Part shown: positions 1 to 6,265 of the stretch, one piece after another
How positions within the stretch are numbered: position 1 is the stretch's first letter
Layout: each line of letters begins with the position of its first letter
DNA from: Noviherbaspirillum sp.
Lineage (GTDB): Bacteria > Pseudomonadota > Gammaproteobacteria > Burkholderiales > Burkholderiaceae
Direction: 5' to 3'
Length of the DNA stretch: 10,395 nucleotides
NCBI GenBank assembly: GCA_028292785.1
Contig: JAQGLQ010000558.1
Coordinates: forward strand, 1 to 10,395
Translations under genes and position numbers: made by a program
The notes under the pieces: generated by a model
The model's input: only the letters and a program-made list of their open reading frames with translations
Told to the model about the DNA's origin: nothing
The model's database searches: none

Positions 1-2
1 AT

Positions 3-509
3 ACCGTGAGGATCGATGGCCTCGACCAATCGGTCATGTGCGGCAACTTCATGTGGCGACACAAGGCCCGCGCCCGCTTGGCATCATGGCGCTATGGCGA
101 GGATCGCGACTGTCTCATCGCCAGCCACGACGGTTATGAACGACTGGCCGATCCGGTGACGCACCGGCGCACGTTGCGTTATGAAAAGCGCGATCGCATT
201 TTGACCGTCGAGGATGCCCTGCACTGCCGGGGCCGACACGGCATCGAACTATGGTGGCATTTTTCCGAAGCTTGCGACGTCAGCACTTGCGCTGGCCGCG
301 TGCTCGCTCGCAACGGCAACGTAAGACTGGAAATCGAGATGCCGCAGGGCGACGGCGCGCCCGAGCTTTTGTGCGGAAGAGAAGACCCGCCCGCCGGCTG
401 GATCTCGCGCCGCTTCGATGAAAAACGTCCGTCGCCGTCGGTATGCTGGAAGGAGGCGATCTCCGGCCACAGCATGCGCACTACGATCATGCGCATCGGC
501 TTCGATTGA
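3..509 (+). CDS. Heparinase II/III-family protein, C-terminal part (5' end outside window)
   Basis: The frame is open from the first complete codon at base 3 and ends at TGA 507-509, so only the last 168 residues are present. The segment has the beta-strand-rich look of the C-terminal domain of heparinase II/III-like polysaccharide lyases: alternating polar and hydrophobic strands, with a final stretch (GWISRRFDEKRPSPS, then SGHSMRTTIMRI) in the style of heparinase II/III proteins found in exopolysaccharide clusters. Such enzymes cleave uronic-acid-containing polysaccharides by beta-elimination, usually in the periplasm. The catalytic alpha/alpha toroid would lie upstream, so activity and export cannot be judged. 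A GDP-mannose dehydrogenase and a glycosyltransferase follow on the same strand, which fits a role in trimming or releasing a uronate-containing exopolysaccharide. The family call rests on recalled sequence style and context, not on an alignment. Confidence 0.72.
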   Translation, partial: TVRIDGLDQSVMCGNFMWRHKARARLASWRYGEDRDCLIASHDGYERLADPVTHRRTLRYEKRDRILTVEDALHCRGRHGIELWWHFSEACDVSTCAGRVLARNGNVRLEIEMPQGDGAPELLCGREDPPAGWISRRFDEKRPSPSVCWKEAISGHSMRTTIMRIGFD

Positions 510-631
510 GGCGCGATGCTTTCCGCCGAAAACCTCGTCTGCTCTGCCGCAAACCGGCGCGGAACCGGTCTGGACTTCACGGGAAGCCTCAATATCATGA
601 AGAGACCGCGAACAGGTTCTACGGAGTCCGC

Positions 632-1951
632 ATGAAGATCAGCGTATTCGGCCTCGGCTACGTCGGCACGGTTTCTGCCGCATGCCTTGCGCAGCAGGGC
701 AATGCCGTGGTCGGCGTCGACCTCAATCGCGCCAAGGTGGAGATGATCAATCAGGGCATCGCGCCGATCATCGAGCAGGATGTCGGCGGCATCGTTGCCG
801 ATGCGGTCGGACGGCGACTGCTGCGCGCCACCGTCGATGCGCGCGACGCGGTGTTCGATTCGGATCTCTCTTTCATCTGCGTCGGCACGCCGTCGCAGGG
901 CAACGGCAACCTCGACCTTGCGCATGTGCGCGACGTCGCGGCGCAGATCGGCGCCGCGCTCGCCGATAAACGGGGCCGCCACACCATTGTCGCGCGCAGC
1001 ACAATGCTGCCGGGATCGGTGCGCGACGTGGTGACCGCCGCGCTCGAGGCAGGTTCGGGGAAAAAAGCGGTCGTCGATTTCGATGTCTGCTACAACCCGG
1101 AATTCTTGCGCGAGGGTACGGCGGTCCATGACTACTACAATCCGCCGAAAACCGTGATCGGCGAGTCCGCCGCGCATGCGGGCGAGGTGCTGGCACGGCT
1201 GTACGCGCACATCGATGCGCCGCTGCTGCGCACCGATATCGAAACCGCGGAGATCGTGAAATATACCGACAACGCCTGGCATGCGCTGAAGGTCACGTTC
1301 GCCAACGAGATCGGCAACCTGTGCAAGGCGATGGGCATCGATGGCTGTCATGTGATGGATCTGCTGTGCCGCGATACCAGGCTCAATCTGTCGCCGGTTT
1401 ATCTGAAGCCCGGCTTCGCTTTCGGCGGATCATGCCTGCCGAAGGATGTACGCGCCCTCGCCTACAAGGCCAGATCGCTGGACCTCGAACTGCCGCTCCT
1501 GAACGCCATCCTGCCTTCCAACCGGCGGCAACTCGAGCGAGGCATCCGCATGATACTGGCCAGGGGTCGCAAGCGCATCGGCGTGCTCGGCTTCTCGTTC
1601 AAGGCGGGCACCGACGATCTGCGCGAGTCGCCGATGATCGACACGATCGAAGCGCTGCTCGGCAAGGGCTACGAACTGCGGCTGTACGACCGCAATGTGC
1701 GGCTGGCCGCGCTGCTCGGCGCAAACCAGGATTACATCCTGAACCGCATTTCGCATATCGCGCGGCTGATGGCGGAATCGATCGAGGAAGTGCTGGACTT
1801 CGCCGAGACCGTCGTCATCGGCAACGATGCCGCCGAGTTTCGCGATCTGCCCTCGCGGCTCAGGCCGGGACAGGCGATCGTCGACCTGGTGCGCATCTCG
1901 CCGCGCGGATTCCGTAGCGCGACCGACACGTATGACGGCATCTGCTGGTAA
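632..1951 (+). CDS. algD: GDP-mannose 6-dehydrogenase (AlgD-type nucleotide sugar dehydrogenase)
   Basis: This 439-residue protein matches the length and architecture of AlgD, which oxidises GDP-mannose to GDP-mannuronic acid with two NAD+ in the cytoplasm. Visible features: N-terminal Rossmann fold (FGLGYVG, residues 6-12), FICVGTPS (81-88), YNPEFLREGTA (154-164), the central-helix Lys210 and Asn214 in KYTDNAWHA, and the catalytic block GFAFGGSCLPKDV with Cys268 and Lys271, at the same numbers as in Pseudomonas AlgD. The C-terminal NAD/UDP-binding-type domain holds FSFKAGTDDLRESP (321-334) and LYDRNV, and the protein ends GICW as AlgD does. The start at 632 was chosen because Rossmann homology begins there and an SD-like ACGGAG lies at 621-626; a frame open back to 443 overlaps the preceding gene and encodes nothing family-like. 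UDP-glucose 6-dehydrogenase is the alternative, but the AlgD-specific blocks argue against it. Confidence 0.9.
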   Translation: MKISVFGLGYVGTVSAACLAQQGNAVVGVDLNRAKVEMINQGIAPIIEQDVGGIVADAVGRRLLRATVDARDAVFDSDLSFICVGTPSQGNGNLDLAHVRDVAAQIGAALADKRGRHTIVARSTMLPGSVRDVVTAALEAGSGKKAVVDFDVCYNPEFLREGTAVHDYYNPPKTVIGESAAHAGEVLARLYAHIDAPLLRTDIETAEIVKYTDNAWHALKVTFANEIGNLCKAMGIDGCHVMDLLCRDTRLNLSPVYLKPGFAFGGSCLPKDVRALAYKARSLDLELPLLNAILPSNRRQLERGIRMILARGRKRIGVLGFSFKAGTDDLRESPMIDTIEALLGKGYELRLYDRNVRLAALLGANQDYILNRISHIARLMAESIEEVLDFAETVVIGNDAAEFRDLPSRLRPGQAIVDLVRISPRGFRSATDTYDGICW

Positions 1952-1961
1952 CCCGCCCTCC

Positions 1962-3191
1962 ATGGATCGCAACGGCCGGCGCATCCTGATCCTGGTCGAG
2001 AACCTGCCCTCGCCCTTCGACCGGCGGGTGTGGCAGGAAGCCACGACCTTGCGCGCGGGCGGCTATCAGGTGTCGATCATCTGCCCGACCGGCAAGGGCT
2101 TCGAGAAACGATACGAAGTGGTCGAGCGGATTCATATCCTGCGCTACCGCTTGCCGTTCGAGGCCAGCGGCGCGCTGGGCTACCTGGTCGAATATCCGGC
2201 GGCGCTGCTGTGCATCTTCGCGCTCTCGCTGAAGGTGCTGTTCACACGCGGCTTCGATGCCATCCATGCATGCAATCCGCCCGACCTGCTTTTTCTGATC
2301 GGCGGCTTTTACAAGATTTTCTTGCGCAAGAAATTCGTGTTCGACCATCACGATATCAATCCGGAACTCTACGAAGCAAAATTCGGCCGCCGCGATTTTT
2401 TCCATCGCCTGCTCTGCTTGTTCGAACGCTGGACCTTCATGACTGCCGACATGTCGATCGCGACCAATGAATCGTACAAGCGCATTGCGATCGATCGCTG
2501 CGGCATGGATGAAAGCCGGGTGCATGTGGTGCGCAGTGGCCCGGTGCTCGACCGGTGGCGCATTCTTCCGCCGCAGGCGAAGCACAGGCATGGGCGCGAT
2601 TACCTGGTGGGCTATCTCGGCGTCATGGGGCAACAGGAAGGCATCGATTATCTGCTGCGCGCGATCCGCCGCATCGTCAAGGATGACGCGCGCGAGGATG
2701 TGCATTTCGCGCTGATCGGCGATGGGCCGATGCTGCCGGCCATGCGGGAGATGGCCGATCGCATCGGCATTGCCGACTACGTCACGTTTACCGGCCGCAT
2801 TCCCGACAACGAATTGCTGGCGATCCTGAACACCGCCGACGTGTGCGTCAATCCCGACGTCGCCAATGAAATGAATGACAAGTCGACAATGAACAAGGTG
2901 ATGGAATTCATGGCGCTGGCCAAACCCATCGTGCAATTCGATCTCGCGGAAGGACGCTTTTCGGCGGGCGATGCGTCGCTTTATGCGCGCAGAAACGACG
3001 TGGACGATTTCGCGCGCAGGATTTTGATTTTGCTCAATGATCCGAAGATGCGCGCGCGCATGGGCGCGTTCGGCAGGCGCCGCATCGAAGACGAACTCGA
3101 CTGGCGGCATGAAGCACCGAAGTTGCTGGCGGCGTACGATGCGCTGTTCACGCGTGCCAAGCCCGGCCATTTTTCCGGGAATGCAGAATGA
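1962..3191 (+). CDS. GT4-type glycosyltransferase (GT-B fold) of exopolysaccharide synthesis
   Basis: A 409-residue GT-B glycosyltransferase. The N-terminal Rossmann half starts with RILILVENLPSPFDRRVWQEA (residues 7-27) and contains HACNPPDLL (102-110) and FDHHDINPELY (127-137); hydrophobic stretches around 73-95 and 107-122 suggest inner-membrane association. The C-terminal donor-binding half has GYLGVMGQQEGID (217-229), LIGDGP (251-256) and TFTGRIP (275-281), then the conserved block NDKSTMNKVMEFMALAKPIV (305-324) with the family Glu. This type typically adds a sugar from a nucleotide donor to an undecaprenyl-linked glycan. It begins 10 bases after the dehydrogenase stop, so the two are almost certainly cotranscribed; mannose or mannuronate as donor is possible but unproven. 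ATG 1962 was preferred to ATG 1932, which would overlap the upstream gene by 20 bases; neither has a strong ribosome-binding site. Confidence 0.87.
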   Translation: MDRNGRRILILVENLPSPFDRRVWQEATTLRAGGYQVSIICPTGKGFEKRYEVVERIHILRYRLPFEASGALGYLVEYPAALLCIFALSLKVLFTRGFDAIHACNPPDLLFLIGGFYKIFLRKKFVFDHHDINPELYEAKFGRRDFFHRLLCLFERWTFMTADMSIATNESYKRIAIDRCGMDESRVHVVRSGPVLDRWRILPPQAKHRHGRDYLVGYLGVMGQQEGIDYLLRAIRRIVKDDAREDVHFALIGDGPMLPAMREMADRIGIADYVTFTGRIPDNELLAILNTADVCVNPDVANEMNDKSTMNKVMEFMALAKPIVQFDLAEGRFSAGDASLYARRNDVDDFARRILILLNDPKMRARMGAFGRRRIEDELDWRHEAPKLLAAYDALFTRAKPGHFSGNAE

Positions 3192-3216
3192 TAAGGTGAC
3201 AACATCGCGGACAATC

Positions 3217-3237
3217 TATCCACAATTTCCGTGGATA
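3217..3237. repeat. Inverted repeat made of two DnaA-box-like 9-mers, 3' of the glycosyltransferase
   Basis: TATCCAC (3217-3223) and GTGGATA (3231-3237) form a perfect 7-bp inverted repeat around a 7-base centre. Extended by one base each, both arms match the DnaA box TTATCCACA with one mismatch (3216-3224 on +, 3230-3238 on -). The simplest reading is a weak hairpin after the polysaccharide operon; a short T-run (TGTTTTTG) follows about 8 bases later, so it could act as a poor terminator. Confidence 0.4.
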
Positions 3238-3289
3238 ATTCATGTGTTTTTGAAAGCGACCCAAGCATTGGCGCGGCTTCCATCGGCGA

Positions 3290-3304
3290 GCTTAAATTTT
3301 AAGC
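3290..3304. repeat. Near-perfect 15-bp palindrome, AT-rich
   Basis: GCTTAAA and TTTAAGC flank a single central T. The 1-base centre makes it more like a protein-binding dyad than an RNA hairpin, although a GCTTA/TAAGC stem with a 5-base loop is possible. It lies between two convergent genes, where an operator is not expected. Confidence 0.35.
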
Positions 3305-3320
3305 ACTGTGGATGCGGTCC

Positions 3321-3336
3321 TCCCATGAATATGGGA
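3321..3336. repeat. Short hairpin in the convergent intergenic region
   Basis: TCCCAT, loop GAAT, ATGGGA: a perfect 6-bp stem. It lies about 50 bases downstream of the HAD gene stop on the minus strand and could be part of a 3' end, but no U-run follows on either strand, so a terminator call would be weak. Confidence 0.3.
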
Positions 3337-3386
3337 TATAGGGCGGCGCCTCAACCCGGCGTGATGTGGAACGACATCGGTATGCG

Positions 3387-3899
3387 CTACTGCTCCTCGT
3401 TGTACAGGTCGAGTAATTCCTGCAGCGCTTTCACGGTCGATGCATGGTCACCCTTGTGCAGTATCCCGTGGCCGCCGCGCGCAATCCATTGCTCGATATT
3501 TTCCGGCGTGTCATCGATCAGGACCTTGTGCGGCCCGCTGAAATCCTGCTTGAGTTTTTTAGGCACCACATGAACCATGAAATCGGCGCCGAAGATACGG
3601 GCCACCCATTCACGCTTCTGCTCCTGAAAGATCCGTGACGACGGGGCGCCGGTAAGAAAGATCGGCTCGAGGTCTTTCGTCATTTCCCACAGGGCCATGC
3701 AGCCTTCGATCAGTTCCAGTTCGGCGAAGAATCGCTTGTCGGCATTGACTGCCTTCCACAGGCGGTTGCGATCGAGCTGGCTGGGGTGCTTGCCGGTCAG
3801 GTGCTTGACCCGGGCGTCGAAGTCGGCGAACACCCCGTCGAGGTCGAGGAAGACCTGCAGCTTCGGCCGAGGGGACCGGCTTGCGTCCGGATTTTTCAT
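3387..3899 (-). CDS. HAD-superfamily phosphatase, 5'(3')-deoxyribonucleotidase-like (NT5C type)
   Basis: A 170-residue cytosolic protein with all four HAD motifs. Motif I is VFLDLDGVFADFD with the nucleophile and acid pair Asp19/Asp21; motif II is FLTGAP with Thr83; the motif III lysine is probably Lys95 (QEQKREW); motif IV is LIDDTPENIEQW with Asp129/Asp130 for Mg2+. A small helical cap lies at about residues 28-75 (C1-type position). The order and size suit the NT5C-like subgroup, which dephosphorylates nucleoside monophosphates; the substrate here is inferred. ATG at 3899 has GAGG six bases upstream and lies 5 bases after the stop of the upstream Gly/Ser-rich protein gene, so the two are probably translationally coupled. 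The enzyme is often annotated only as a hypothetical or HAD hydrolase. Confidence 0.82.
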   Translation of the reverse strand: MKNPDASRSPRPKLQVFLDLDGVFADFDARVKHLTGKHPSQLDRNRLWKAVNADKRFFAELELIEGCMALWEMTKDLEPIFLTGAPSSRIFQEQKREWVARIFGADFMVHVVPKKLKQDFSGPHKVLIDDTPENIEQWIARGGHGILHKGDHASTVKALQELLDLYNEEQ

Positions 3900-3904
3900 T
3901 GGCC

Positions 3905-4372
3905 TCAGCGGCTGCCGCCGCCCGTCTGCTCCGCATTGTCCGTGCGCGCTTTTCCACCCGCGGCGCCGGCGCCCTTCGATCCGCTCGACCCGCTTGCCGT
4001 CCCGCTTCCGGAGGGATAGGTAGAGCCATCGGCATTGCCACGTACCGGGCTGTTCTTCTTGGTGATGTCACGCCTGACAGTGGTGCCGCTTGTTTCCATG
4101 GCGCCGCGCGATGATTCGCCGAGTCCGGCGCCGGAATTGGACGGGGCCGCTCCGCGTGAACCGGTACTGCCGCCCGTCGCGTAATCACCGGTGCCGGATT
4201 TACCCGAACCGGAGCCGCTACCGGTGCCGGGGGTATTCATCCCGCTGGTGGAAGTCGCGCCGCTCGAGCCGGTTCCGCCCGCGCCGGTGGATCCGCTCGA
4301 TTGCGCGGCGGCCGGGCCTGCCAGGGATGCTGCGAGCAGCAACGCGAACAGTCTGGGTACTGGCGTATTCAT
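3905..4372 (-). CDS. Small secreted Gly/Ser/Thr-rich low-complexity protein
   Basis: A 155-residue protein with a clear signal peptide: short N-terminus with one Arg, hydrophobic core (LFALLLAASLAG), and an AAA-Q cleavage site after residue 23. The mature part is almost entirely Gly, Ser, Thr and Ala and should be disordered; the only less repetitive stretch is about residues 98-122 (TVRRDITKKNSPVRGNADGS). No catalytic or binding domain is recognisable, so no function is proposed; periplasmic or surface location is inferred. The start is one of two adjacent ATGs (4375 or 4372); the second sits 7 bases from GGGAG, the better spacing. An open frame reaches back to 4537 but would place an unlikely N-terminus before the signal peptide. 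It is the first gene of a probable pair with the HAD phosphatase. Confidence 0.7.
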   Translation of the reverse strand: MNTPVPRLFALLLAASLAGPAAAQSSGSTGAGGTGSSGATSTSGMNTPGTGSGSGSGKSGTGDYATGGSTGSRGAAPSNSGAGLGESSRGAMETSGTTVRRDITKKNSPVRGNADGSTYPSGSGTASGSSGSKGAGAAGGKARTDNAEQTGGGSR

Positions 4373-4375
4373 CAT

Positions 4376-4574
4376 CTTTCTCCCAAGTATTGATTGAAAA
4401 TCCGGAAACATCCGTTGATGGATTGACGTCAGGCGAATGCCTGAAGTTCCGGAGCGGAGAGGGAGAAACGATGTGCGGCCCAAGCTTTTCAGCCTGCACA
4501 ATAACTTGTTTGAACGAATCGATTTTTGCGGCCTCAAAAAAGCATATTAATTTTTAGGAAAGGCAGGCCCTGTC
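4376..4574. other. Divergent intergenic region (199 bp) between the secreted-protein gene and a short + strand ORF
   Basis: This gap must carry the promoter of the minus-strand secreted-protein/HAD pair and, if real, that of the short + strand peptide. The segment 4500-4560 is noticeably AT-rich, with runs of T and A and a TATTAA at 4545-4550, but no pair of promoter hexamers with good spacing could be picked on either strand. Open frames crossing it are shadows with no family features. Confidence 0.3.
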
Positions 4575-4652
4575 GTGAAAATTCCCGTTCTGCTCGCATT
4601 ACTTATCGCCGTGTTTCTTGGAGGTCTGAGCCTGATTTTTTTCGTGCTCTGA
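4575..4652 (+). CDS. Possible 25-residue single-pass membrane peptide
   Basis: A GTG-started frame of 26 codons encodes one Lys followed by an almost uninterrupted hydrophobic helix (IPVLLALLIAVFLGG, then LSLIFFVL) and a TGA stop. A purine-rich AGGAAAGGCAGG at 4556-4567, ending 7 bases before the GTG, is a strong ribosome-binding site, the main reason to believe it. The size and composition suit a small inner-membrane peptide that modulates a larger membrane protein, or a hydrophobic toxin, but neither can be shown. It is followed by a strong hairpin at 4677-4715. It is too short for confident coding statistics and may be a chance frame. Confidence 0.4.
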   Translation: MKIPVLLALLIAVFLGGLSLIFFVL

Positions 4653-4676
4653 ATTTCTGCTTTTCCGCGGACGCGC

Positions 4677-4715
4677 CATCGAACAAGCCGCAATACTCAT
4701 GCGGCTCGTTCGATG
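4677..4715. terminator. Strong 16-bp hairpin between convergent small genes; candidate terminator or 3' stabiliser
   Basis: The arms 4677-4692 and 4700-4715 pair over 16 positions around the loop ATACTCA. The single mismatch (4685/4707) is A-C in a + strand transcript but U-G in a minus-strand transcript, so the helix is continuous only in minus-strand RNA. It lies 17 bases after the stop of the 61-residue gene (minus) and 24 bases after the stop of the small peptide (plus). No T-run follows directly on either strand; ATTTTT occurs on + at 4735-4740, about 20 bases on. Best read as a shared 3'-end structure. Confidence 0.5.
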
Positions 4716-4732
4716 CAACTTGACGCTGCGGC

Positions 4733-4918
4733 TTATTTTTCCGGGCTCGATTTCTGCCCTGATCGCGCTGGATCGGGCCTTGTGTCGGGAATGTTTTTCC
4801 CCGGGTCGATCAGTTCGTCGTCGCTGATCTCGCGACCCGGAGGGTCGATTACCTGCGCTATCTTCTCGAGCGTTCCCTTGTCCTTCTCCTGATCCGGCTT
4901 GTCGGTATTCCTGTTCAT
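4733..4918 (-). CDS. Small hydrophilic protein of unknown function (61 aa)
   Basis: ATG at 4918 is preceded by TGAGG with 5-base spacing, a good ribosome-binding site. The 61 residues are charged and Pro-rich, with no hydrophobic segment: a Lys/Asp/Glu-rich start, then TLEKIAQVIDPPGREISDDE and LIDPGKNIPDTRPDPA. Paired Asp-Pro motifs (IDPPGRE, LIDPGKN) look like a conserved core rather than random sequence, but I do not recognise the family. It is likely cytosolic and largely disordered. It is transcribed divergently from the membrane hydrolase gene across a 105-bp gap and ends at a strong hairpin. The alternative is a non-coding shadow, made less likely by the ribosome-binding site and lack of any competing gene. 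Confidence 0.6.
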   Translation of the reverse strand: MNRNTDKPDQEKDKGTLEKIAQVIDPPGREISDDELIDPGKNIPDTRPDPARSGQKSSPEK

Positions 4919-4990
4919 ATATACCTCACAAATTGCTGCGACTCGTCAGCACACTGAATGTTCCTGCGCCATGCGCCGGCAGCGCTCCAC

Positions 4991-5017
4991 TTGCCGTCTT
5001 TCAAAAGCCTGTAAGAT
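4991..5017 (+). promoter_or_regulatory. Weak candidate promoter just upstream of the membrane hydrolase
   Basis: TTGCCG (4991-4996) and TAAGAT (5012-5017) resemble sigma-70 hexamers, but the 15-base spacer is short. If used, transcription would start at or very near the ATG at 5024, giving a leaderless message, in keeping with the poor ribosome-binding site there. Confidence 0.22.
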
Positions 5018-5023
5018 TGCTCG

Positions 5024-6019
5024 ATGGATAATCTCAGTCACTCCGTTGCCGGTCTGGCGGCCGGCGAAATCATTCACCGCATCCTGCCCGAAGAACCCGA
5101 TACCAAGCGCCGCGACCTGCGCCGGCGCCTGCTTTTGATATCGACCTGGCTCGCCAGCAATTTTCCGGATCTCGATATCGTTCTCACTCCCCTGCTGCCG
5201 GCGCCGCTCGGCTATCTGCTGCATCATCGCGGACACACGCACACGCTGCTGTATGCGCTTCCGCAAGCCCTTTTGCTGTGGGCCATGCTGTGGATGTGCT
5301 GGCCGGCGGCGCGGCGGCTGGTTCAACAGGACAAGGCCGCGCGTTATGGATTGATGCTGGCCCTGGGCGTCGGCTTCGGGCTGCACCTGCTGATGGATTA
5401 CCTGAATTCATACGGTATCCATCCGTTTCATCCTTATGATTCGCGCTGGTTCTTCGGCGACATGGTGTTCATTCTCGAACCGGTATTCTGGATCGCCGCC
5501 GGCATTCCGCTGGCGATGACGATCGGTAGCCGCTGGCTGAAAGGGGGGCTTGCCGCCCTGCTGGTCGGCCTGCCCCTGTTCTTCACGGTCAAGGGCTTTT
5601 TATTGTGGACATCGTTCGGCTTTCTTGCCGTTCTCGCGCTCATGCTCGGCCTGATACAGCGCAGGGCCGGCGCGCGCGGGATCGCGGGTCTCTTGCTCGG
5701 CGCACTGGCGGGCGCGGGCTTTGTCGCCGTTCAGGGCGTCGCCACGCATCAAGCGACGCTGGCGCTCGCGGCGAATCTGAAAAGCAAGGATGCGCAGAGC
5801 CGCTTTCTCGATGGCGCAATGACGCCGTTTCCATCCAATCCCCTGTGCTGGAGCTTTGTTTCGATCGAGAGCAACGAGAATGCCGGCACTTACCGGATGC
5901 GGCGCGGTCTGTTAAGCCTGGCGCCGCAGATCCTGCCGGTCGCCGCGTGCCCCGCCGGTCTGTCCGAGCCTTCCCTGCAAAAGGAAATGTCATCCGCGAT
6001 CGCCTTCCACCATGCCTAA
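5024..6019 (+). CDS. Membrane-bound metal-dependent hydrolase, YdjM/DUF457 family, ending at an in-frame TAA
   Basis: A 331-residue polytopic inner-membrane protein with the YdjM/DUF457 signature. Candidate metal ligands lie in SNFPDLDIV (Asp49, Asp51), HHRGHTHTLL (His67-68, His71, His73), HLLMDYLNSYG (His121, Asp125) and PFHPYDSRWFFGD (His136), plus the early His6. Hydrophobic helices lie at about 74-95, 108-124, 148-167, 173-188, 191-211 and 218-238, followed by a soluble tail containing NPLCWSFVSIESNE. Members are predicted metal-dependent hydrolases of unclear substrate. The tail looks cut short: the TAA at 6017-6019 is followed in the same frame by sequence resembling the rest of the C-terminal domain (to 6265), so this is probably a nonsense-interrupted or split gene. 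No good ribosome-binding site precedes ATG 5024. Confidence 0.85.
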   Translation: MDNLSHSVAGLAAGEIIHRILPEEPDTKRRDLRRRLLLISTWLASNFPDLDIVLTPLLPAPLGYLLHHRGHTHTLLYALPQALLLWAMLWMCWPAARRLVQQDKAARYGLMLALGVGFGLHLLMDYLNSYGIHPFHPYDSRWFFGDMVFILEPVFWIAAGIPLAMTIGSRWLKGGLAALLVGLPLFFTVKGFLLWTSFGFLAVLALMLGLIQRRAGARGIAGLLLGALAGAGFVAVQGVATHQATLALAANLKSKDAQSRFLDGAMTPFPSNPLCWSFVSIESNENAGTYRMRRGLLSLAPQILPVAACPAGLSEPSLQKEMSSAIAFHHA

Positions 6020-6034
6020 CAGGGAGACTTGCGC

Positions 6035-6265
6035 ATGCTGCGTGAACTCAAGAGCGCGAACTGCCATTTCGAGGCATGGCTGCGCTTTGCGCGCGCGCCT
6101 TCGCTGTCCGGGGACGAGGCTTCCGATATCCGGTTTTCATATAGTCCGCGCGGGAATTTCACGACGATGAAGCTGGAGGATTTCAAGCACCGCGAGTGTT
6201 CGCGCTACGTTCCGCAATGGGATTTCCCGCGGGCGGATCTGTTGACCGGACCGCCTGCGCGATGA
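6035..6265 (+). CDS. C-terminal segment of the membrane hydrolase, separated by an in-frame stop; possible separate 76-aa protein
   Basis: The frame is exactly that of the preceding hydrolase: after TAA 6017-6019 it runs on as QGDLRMLRELKSANCHFEAW and then LRFARAP, FSYSPRGNFTTMKL and VPQWDFPRADLL. This resembles the extreme C-terminal domain I associate with long DUF457 hydrolases (aromatic LRFARAP block, then a strand-rich end), which would make a full-length product of about 413 residues. Alternatively it is translated separately: ATG 6035 sits 8 bases after GGGAG (6022-6026), a usable site. The stop TGA 6263-6265 overlaps the transporter start as ATGA, so translation of this tail would couple to the transporter. 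It has no signal peptide or membrane segment and no recognised domain of its own. Whether it is a fragment or a gene depends on whether the TAA is real. Confidence 0.6.
   Translation: MLRELKSANCHFEAWLRFARAPSLSGDEASDIRFSYSPRGNFTTMKLEDFKHRECSRYVPQWDFPRADLLTGPPAR

Noticed and set aside
553..569. ACCGG/CCGGT inverted repeat before the dehydrogenase
   Set aside because: Only 5-bp arms in GC-rich DNA; expected by chance and not followed by T residues.
443..631. Upstream extension of the dehydrogenase frame
   Set aside because: It overlaps the preceding gene, is His/Arg-rich and precedes the Rossmann start, whereas ATG 632 has a good ribosome-binding site.
179..1351. Long minus-strand open frame (390 codons) opposite the heparinase end and dehydrogenase
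   Set aside because: It is antisense to a gene with unmistakable AlgD motifs; long antisense frames are expected in GC-rich coding DNA, and its translation is His/Arg/Asp-rich without family features.
1860..3170. Minus-strand open frame of 436 codons opposite the glycosyltransferase
   Set aside because: Mirror of a well-supported GT4 gene; composition is typical of a shadow frame.
3905..4372. Gly/Ser-rich gene as a tandem repeat array or non-coding repeat
   Set aside because: The repetition is at the amino-acid level without a fixed DNA unit, and a signal peptide and ribosome-binding site support coding.
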